Source: Rhodococcus sp. ABRD24 (GTDB taxonomy: Bacteria; Actinomycetota; Actinomycetes; Mycobacteriales; Mycobacteriaceae). From it: a stretch of 64,000 bases of DNA. The stretch is from NCBI RefSeq assembly GCF_004328705.1, contig NZ_CP035319.1:4774001-4838000 (forward strand). The letters are read 5' to 3'. Within the stretch, counting starts at the first letter, position 1; each line of letters begins with the position of its first letter. The translations under genes were made by a program, and so were the position numbers. This document shows, in pieces, positions 60,088 to 64,000 of the stretch. The notes under the pieces were generated by a model. That model did no database searches. It was not told the DNA's origin and saw only the letters and a list, made by a program, of their open reading frames with translations.

Positions 60088-61464
60088 CTAGTCCAGGTAG
60101 TCGCGCAGCACCTGCGAACGCGACGGGTGGCGCAGCTTGGACATCGTCTTCGATTCGATCTGGCGGATCCGCTCGCGGGTGACACCGTAGACCTGGCCGA
60201 TCTCGTCTAAAGTGCGAGGCTGTCCGTCGGTGAGGCCGAAGCGCAGACGGACGACGCCGGCCTCACGCTCGGACAGGGTTTCGAGCACCGACTGCAACTG
60301 ATCTTGCAGCAGGGTGAAGCTGACCGCGTCGACGGCCACGACGGCTTCGGAGTCCTCGATGAAGTCACCGAGCTGGCTGTCGCCCTCGTCGCCGATGGTC
60401 TGGTCGAGGGAGATGGGCTCGCGCGCGTACTGCTGGATCTCCAGCACCTTCTCCGGCGTGATGTCCATTTCCTTGGCGAGTTCCTCCGGGGTGGGCTCAC
60501 GGCCCAGATCCTGGAGTAGCTCACGCTGGATTCGACCGAGCTTGTTGATGACCTCGACCATGTGCACCGGGATACGGATGGTGCGGGCTTGGTCGGCCAT
60601 CGCGCGGGTGATGGCCTGACGGATCCACCACGTGGCGTATGTCGAGAACTTGTAGCCCTTGGTGTAGTCGAACTTCTCGACCGCGCGGATCAGGCCAAGG
60701 TTGCCTTCCTGGATCAGATCCAGGAACGCCATGCCGCGGCCCGTGTAGCGCTTGGCCAGAGACACCACGAGACGCAGGTTCGCCTCGAGCAAGTGGTTCT
60801 TTGCCCGGTTGCCGTCGCGGCAGATCCAGTTCATGTCCCGGCGCTGGGCGACGGGCAGCTTCTCGCCCTTCTCGGCGAACTCACGCATCTTCTCGGTCGC
60901 GAACAGGCCGGCCTCGATCCGCTTGGCGAGCTCGACCTCCTCCTCTGCGTTGAGGAGCGCGACCTTGCCGATCTGCTTGAGGTACGCGCGGACCGAGTCG
61001 GCCGACGCGGTGAGCTCGGCATCCTTACGGGCCTGCCGCAGCGCCTCGGACTCTTCCTCGTCCCAGACGAAATCGCCGGAAGCCTTGTCCTTCTCGGTCG
61101 GCTCGGCGGATTCCTCCTCGTCCTCCTCGACGACGACGACGTCCTCGACCTCTTCTTCGACGAGCTCGCCGTCGGCGACATCGAGATCGGCGATGTCGAC
61201 GTCCTCGTCGATGTCATCGCCATTGGCGGCCTTGGTGGACGCCTTCTTGGTGGCCTTCTTGGCTGCCGTCTTCTTGGCGGCGGCCTTCTTCGCGGGCGCC
61301 TTTTTCGCGGGTGCCTTCTTGGCCGGTGCCTTCTTGGCGGCGGCCTTCTTCGCAGTAGCCTTCTTGGCGGCGGGCGCGCTACCGGTAGTGGTCTCGGCAG
61401 TGGATGCAGTGGTCGCTGATTCGGTTGTGGAATCGGCGGTCTGACGCGTATCGGTGGCTGCCAC
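60088..61464 (-). CDS. sigA: Principal sigma factor SigA
   Basis: SigA directs housekeeping transcription. From the GTG at 61464, with GAAAGGG seven bases upstream, the protein has 458 residues. The first 100 residues are a Ser/Thr tail followed by a Lys/Ala/Pro-rich repeat region (units KKAPA and KKAAA) and then a very acidic stretch ([20 protein letters not shown]). Region 1.2 begins at [20 protein letters not shown], region 2 has [20 protein letters not shown] and [20 protein letters not shown], and region 4 has [20 protein letters not shown]. The position next to ppgK and suhB is that of mycobacterial sigA. Confidence 0.97.
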   Translation of the reverse strand: MAATDTRQTADSTTESATTASTAETTTGSAPAAKKATAKKAAAKKAPAKKAPAKKAPAKKAAAKKTAAKKATKKASTKAANGDDIDEDVDIADLDVADGELVEEEVEDVVVVEEDEEESAEPTEKDKASGDFVWDEEESEALRQARKDAELTASADSVRAYLKQIGKVALLNAEEEVELAKRIEAGLFATEKMREFAEKGEKLPVAQRRDMNWICRDGNRAKNHLLEANLRLVVSLAKRYTGRGMAFLDLIQEGNLGLIRAVEKFDYTKGYKFSTYATWWIRQAITRAMADQARTIRIPVHMVEVINKLGRIQRELLQDLGREPTPEELAKEMDITPEKVLEIQQYAREPISLDQTIGDEGDSQLGDFIEDSEAVVAVDAVSFTLLQDQLQSVLETLSEREAGVVRLRFGLTDGQPRTLDEIGQVYGVTRERIRQIESKTMSKLRHPSRSQVLRDYLD

Positions 61465-61563
61465 GTACGCCCTTTCGTGACGGTGTCGTGCGGCGTCACG
61501 CCAGAGTGGAATTCCGGCGGAGAGGTCTGTCGGGTTTAGCCGACTCACAGTCGGCCGCCATCC

Positions 61564-61592
61564 ATTGTAACGACAGCTTCGAAATTGTTACG
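61564..61592 (-). promoter_or_regulatory. Candidate sigA promoter with a 20-bp-spaced direct repeat
   Basis: On the minus strand CGTAACAAT (61592-61584) and CGTTACAAT (61572-61564) are near-identical and 20 bp apart. The second contains TACAAT, a good SigA -10 hexamer. The first overlaps the stop codon of ppgK. The repeat may be two -10 elements or an activator site. Confidence 0.45.
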
Positions 61593-62343
61593 GAGCGATG
61601 CCACTTTCTGCAGCCCACGCGGCGCCGACGATGCCCGCGGTGTTGAGTAACGCGGCCGGGACGACCGGGGTGCGGTTGGTCAGTCGGGGAATCCACTTCT
61701 CATGCTTGCGGCTGATCCCGCCGCCAGCGATGAACAGATCAGGCCACAGTAAGTCCTCGAAACGGGTCAGCACTCGGCTGACTTCCTCGGCCCACTCCTT
61801 GTACGAGAGGCCCCTGGTGTCCTTGACCGACGACGCCGCCCGGTGCTCGGCCTCCATGCCGTCGACCTCCATGTGCCCGAACTCGGTGTTGGGAAGCAGT
61901 GAGCCACGGTGCAAGATTGCCGATCCGATGCCGGTACCGAAGGTCAACAGGATCACGACGCCGTCGACGCCCTTTCCGGCCCCGTAGCGGTCCTCGGCGA
62001 GGCCCGCCGCATCGGCGTCGTTGAGAACCGTGACGGTGCGGCCCCCGAGCGCGGTGGAGAACAGCCGGCGGGCGTCGGTGCCGATCCAGGACCTGTCGAT
62101 GTTGGCCGCGGTGCGCGCGATGCCGGAGGTCACGACGCTCGGCAGGGTGATGCCGACCGGGTCCTTCCACTCCGCCAGCCGGACGATCTCCGCGACGGTG
62201 GCGGCGATGGCTTCCGGAGTTGCGGGATGGGGTGTTTCGATCTTGAGTCTGTCGCCGATCAACTCGCCGGTCTCGAGATCGACCGCGGCGCCCTTGATGC
62301 CGCTGCCGCCGACGTCCACTCCGAACCCGCGAGTGCCCACCAT
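61588..62343 (-). CDS. ppgK: Polyphosphate glucokinase
   Basis: PpgK phosphorylates glucose using polyphosphate or ATP. The 251-residue ROK-type kinase begins [20 protein letters not shown] with the phosphate loop DVGGSGIKG. It continues with the glucose-binding strand [20 protein letters not shown], the second phosphate motif [20 protein letters not shown] and the ELGHM-like [12 protein letters not shown] Lys-rich C-terminal segment is shorter than in some orthologues. The ATG at 62343 has GGAGGGAG just upstream; a much longer open frame is not protein-like. Its gene order, next to sigA and suhB, is conserved in mycobacteria. Confidence 0.94.
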   Translation of the reverse strand: MVGTRGFGVDVGGSGIKGAAVDLETGELIGDRLKIETPHPATPEAIAATVAEIVRLAEWKDPVGITLPSVVTSGIARTAANIDRSWIGTDARRLFSTALGGRTVTVLNDADAAGLAEDRYGAGKGVDGVVILLTFGTGIGSAILHRGSLLPNTEFGHMEVDGMEAEHRAASSVKDTRGLSYKEWAEEVSRVLTRFEDLLWPDLFIAGGGISRKHEKWIPRLTNRTPVVPAALLNTAGIVGAAWAAESGIAP

Positions 62344-62455
62344 CGCTCCCTCCCGCCGAGAAAACCGCCTGCGCTCGAAACAGTAGTTGGTCCGGGTGTA
62401 TTCGGCTCCCGGATGCGGGTGGTGAGCTGAGTCCCGGCTGTGGTGCGATACACAC

Positions 62456-63358
62456 ATGCGCACCACCGACAGCAGCCCCACGGCCCACGAATCCACGTCC
62501 TCCGATCCCCGGGTTCTCCTGGGTGTCGCGATTACCGTCGCCGAGGCGGCTGCGGCGCACGTGCGTGCGCGTCGGCCGGAGGTCTTCGGAGTGATGGGTG
62601 CAGAGGTGTCCGCGGATGAGGGCGGGTCGGTGCAGGCCAAGAGCACTCCGACGGATCCGGTGACGATCGTCGACACCGAGGCCGAACAGGTGATCCGTGC
62701 GCGACTGGCGCAGCTGCGACCGCACGATTCCGTCCTCGGCGAGGAAGGCGGAGGGGAGGAGCACGGTGTCGCCGGGATCCGGTGGGTGCTCGATCCGATC
62801 GACGGCACCGTCAACTTTCTCTATGGCATTCCCGCGTATTCGGTGTCAGTCGCCGCGCAGATCGACGGCGAGTCGGTTGCGGGAGCGGTCGTCGACGTCG
62901 CGGGTGGCGTGACCTACTCGGCGGTCAAGGGCGGCGGTGCGATGTTCGCCGACTCGGACGGCAACCGTGGGAGGCTGTCCTGCAACCCGGTGACGGACGC
63001 GTCCTTCACCTTGCTGGCGACCGGATTCGGGTATGGGGCGGAACGGCGCAGGGCGCAAGGACGGCTCATCGGTGAGGTGCTGCCGCACGTGCGCGACATC
63101 CGCAGGATCGGGTCCGCCGCGCTGGATCTGTGCATGGTTGCGTCGGGGCGGGTCGACGCGCACTTCGAGCACGGCCTGAACCCATGGGACTGGGCGGCGG
63201 GCTCACTCATCGCGGAAGAGGCCGGGGCCCGGATCCATGTTCCCGCGCCGGACACTCGGAGTGCCGCCGGCGAGGTGGTGATCGCCATGGCTCCGGGAAT
63301 CGCCGACGAGCTGGAGGCCGTCTTTCGGGCCGCAGGCGTGTTCGACTCGATCTCCTGA
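62456..63358 (+). CDS. suhB: Inositol monophosphatase family protein SuhB
   Basis: SuhB hydrolyses inositol phosphates, providing inositol for phosphatidylinositol and mycothiol. The 300-residue protein has the Mg2+-binding motifs: the Glu of [18 protein letters not shown] in [16 protein letters not shown], and the C-terminal [20 protein letters not shown]. An N-terminal tail of about 15 residues precedes the first helix. The ATG is at 62456, divergent from ppgK by 112 bp. It converges on cei, 38 bp away. Orthology with Rv2701c follows from sequence and order. Confidence 0.94.
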   Translation: MRTTDSSPTAHESTSSDPRVLLGVAITVAEAAAAHVRARRPEVFGVMGAEVSADEGGSVQAKSTPTDPVTIVDTEAEQVIRARLAQLRPHDSVLGEEGGGEEHGVAGIRWVLDPIDGTVNFLYGIPAYSVSVAAQIDGESVAGAVVDVAGGVTYSAVKGGGAMFADSDGNRGRLSCNPVTDASFTLLATGFGYGAERRRAQGRLIGEVLPHVRDIRRIGSAALDLCMVASGRVDAHFEHGLNPWDWAAGSLIAEEAGARIHVPAPDTRSAAGEVVIAMAPGIADELEAVFRAAGVFDSIS

Positions 63359-63396
63359 CGGGTCGACCGCTCTGCCGACCGGCTATCCGAACCGGC

Positions 63397-64000
63397 TCAG
63401 CAGCGGGCCGTGCGGGCGGCGTCGAGGAGTTGCATGTCGAGGGGAGCCGGCTCGGCGCCCGGCAGCGGATCCTTCAGCGACCGCAGCACCTCCTCCGCGT
63501 CGGAGTTCGGTGCGATTTCCTTGAAGTACGTGCCGAGCGCGAAATCGACGGTGCGGTCGGTACGTTCGTCCTGGACTAGCTCCGCGCACGGCGCAAGCAG
63601 CCACACCGAGCTCGCAGCGGACAGCCCGTTCGGTCCGAAGCGAATCTGCCCCTGGCATCTCAAGTTCTGGTCGATGTACACGGGGTCGTTGCCGGCCTGG
63701 ACGTCGGGCGCACTCGCGAATCCGTAGTCACTCAGCTGAGCCGCCACGTGCGCGGCCTGCCCGCGTTCACCGTTCCCGTTGAACACCCGCACTTGTGTGG
63801 ACGACAGCGCCGCCGGCTCGACGTCGCGCAACGTATCGCCGGAGACGACCTCGCCGAGGGGCTGCGCGGGCGGAGCATCCGGCGCTGACGACTTGACCGG
63901 CGGATTGCAGTGCACCGTCGTCGCGAGGACCTCGGGCTCGGTGAGTACGCGGATCCACACCACCATGCACACGAGGGCGAGGACCGAGATCAGTGAGATG
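63397..64000 (-). CDS. cei: Envelope integrity protein Cei (partial)
   Basis: The gene reads from beyond the right edge; the visible 201 codons include the membrane helix (ISLISVLALVCMVVWIRVL) but not the start. The exported part has a Pro-rich spacer, then a LytR_C-like domain (SSTQVRVFNGNGERGQAAHV, AAQLSDYGFASAPDVQAGND) and two cysteines that may pair (NLRCQGQIRF and LLAPCAELV). The C-terminus ends LLDAARTARC. Rv2700 (Cei), needed for envelope integrity in M. tuberculosis, is next to suhB in the same order, so I assign the name by position and domain. Confidence 0.85.
   Translation of the reverse strand, partial: ISLISVLALVCMVVWIRVLTEPEVLATTVHCNPPVKSSAPDAPPAQPLGEVVSGDTLRDVEPAALSSTQVRVFNGNGERGQAAHVAAQLSDYGFASAPDVQAGNDPVYIDQNLRCQGQIRFGPNGLSAASSVWLLAPCAELVQDERTDRTVDFALGTYFKEIAPNSDAEEVLRSLKDPLPGAEPAPLDMQLLDAARTARC

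Noticed and set aside
1..64000. Prophage, insertion sequence, CRISPR array or restriction-modification island
   Set aside because: No transposase, integrase, terminal inverted repeats, spaced direct repeats, or methylase-nuclease pair was seen. The methyltransferase at 52216 is PrmC-like and the SF2 helicase at 55713 has no nuclease partner.

Overview
The window is high-GC actinobacterial DNA from a mycolic-acid-producing member of the Mycobacteriales, most likely Rhodococcus or a close relative. The evidence is gene order and content. The chain recA-recX, miaB, miaA, dapF, hflX, fadE20-like, lexA/chiZ-like, nrdR, ideR, sigB, sigA, ppgK, suhB, cei matches the conserved core of mycobacterial chromosomes. 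Other support comes from an antigen-85-type mycolyltransferase, an Rpf, a corynebacterial-type gluABCD cluster and an oxyR/ahpCD locus. recA carries no intein. I see no rRNA, tRNA, CRISPR array, insertion sequence or prophage.

Layout. 1-4.1 kb is the least conserved part. It holds a mycofactocin-type SDR (cut by the left edge), a short XRE-STAND ATPase, 1.1 kb without a convincing gene but with a helically phased triple repeat, and an unrecognised protein with a helix-turn-helix-like N-terminus. 4.4-7.8 kb holds a glycosyltransferase, DUF3046, recA and recX behind a two-mode DNA-damage promoter. 7.8-11.1 kb is the glutamate ABC transporter on the minus strand. 11.2-20.2 kb carries tRNA modification (miaB, miaA), lysine/peptidoglycan precursor synthesis (dapF), the HflX GTPase and several conserved unknowns. 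20.3-25.3 kb has a nucleobase permease, an acyl-CoA dehydrogenase and the divergent lexA/LysM-protein pair with SOS boxes, followed by nrdR. 25.3-31.6 kb has the giant HrpA helicase, an aminotransferase and a symmetric divergent pair. 31.6-36.2 kb has rpf behind a CRP-type box and a foldable leader, the peroxide-defence genes ahpD-ahpC/oxyR, and a mycolyltransferase. 36.2-46 kb holds an HTH-less LysR-type protein, a Ski2-like helicase, a hydrolase, a PAC2 protein, a lipoprotein and galE. 46-52 kb holds ideR, an AcuC deacetylase overlapping a GNAT/acyl-CoA-synthetase fusion, and sigB with an SigE/SigH-type promoter. 52-64 kb holds a methyltransferase, DUF3099, DUF3039, a YihY protein, an SF2 helicase, small zinc-ribbon and DUF952 proteins, a KhtTU-like K+/H+ module, sigA, ppgK, suhB and a partial cei.

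How the genes fit together. Much of the window is information processing and stress control: SOS (recA, recX, lexA, LysM cell-division gene), peroxide (oxyR, ahpCD), iron (ideR), dNTP supply (nrdR) and both principal sigma factors. Most convergent gene pairs are separated by strong hairpins. Many start codons lie exactly, or within a few bases, where a TANNNT -10 hexamer would place the transcription start, which points to widespread leaderless transcription. The most striking non-coding signals are the 17-bp symmetric divergent promoter at 30910-30926, the rpf leader with two mutually exclusive stems, the matched hairpins around 37.4 and 38.2 kb, and the triple repeat at 2.7 kb. I did not find a complete, clearly novel multi-gene system; the best candidates for new biology are listed as findings. 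All calls are from reading the sequence; no database search was run.
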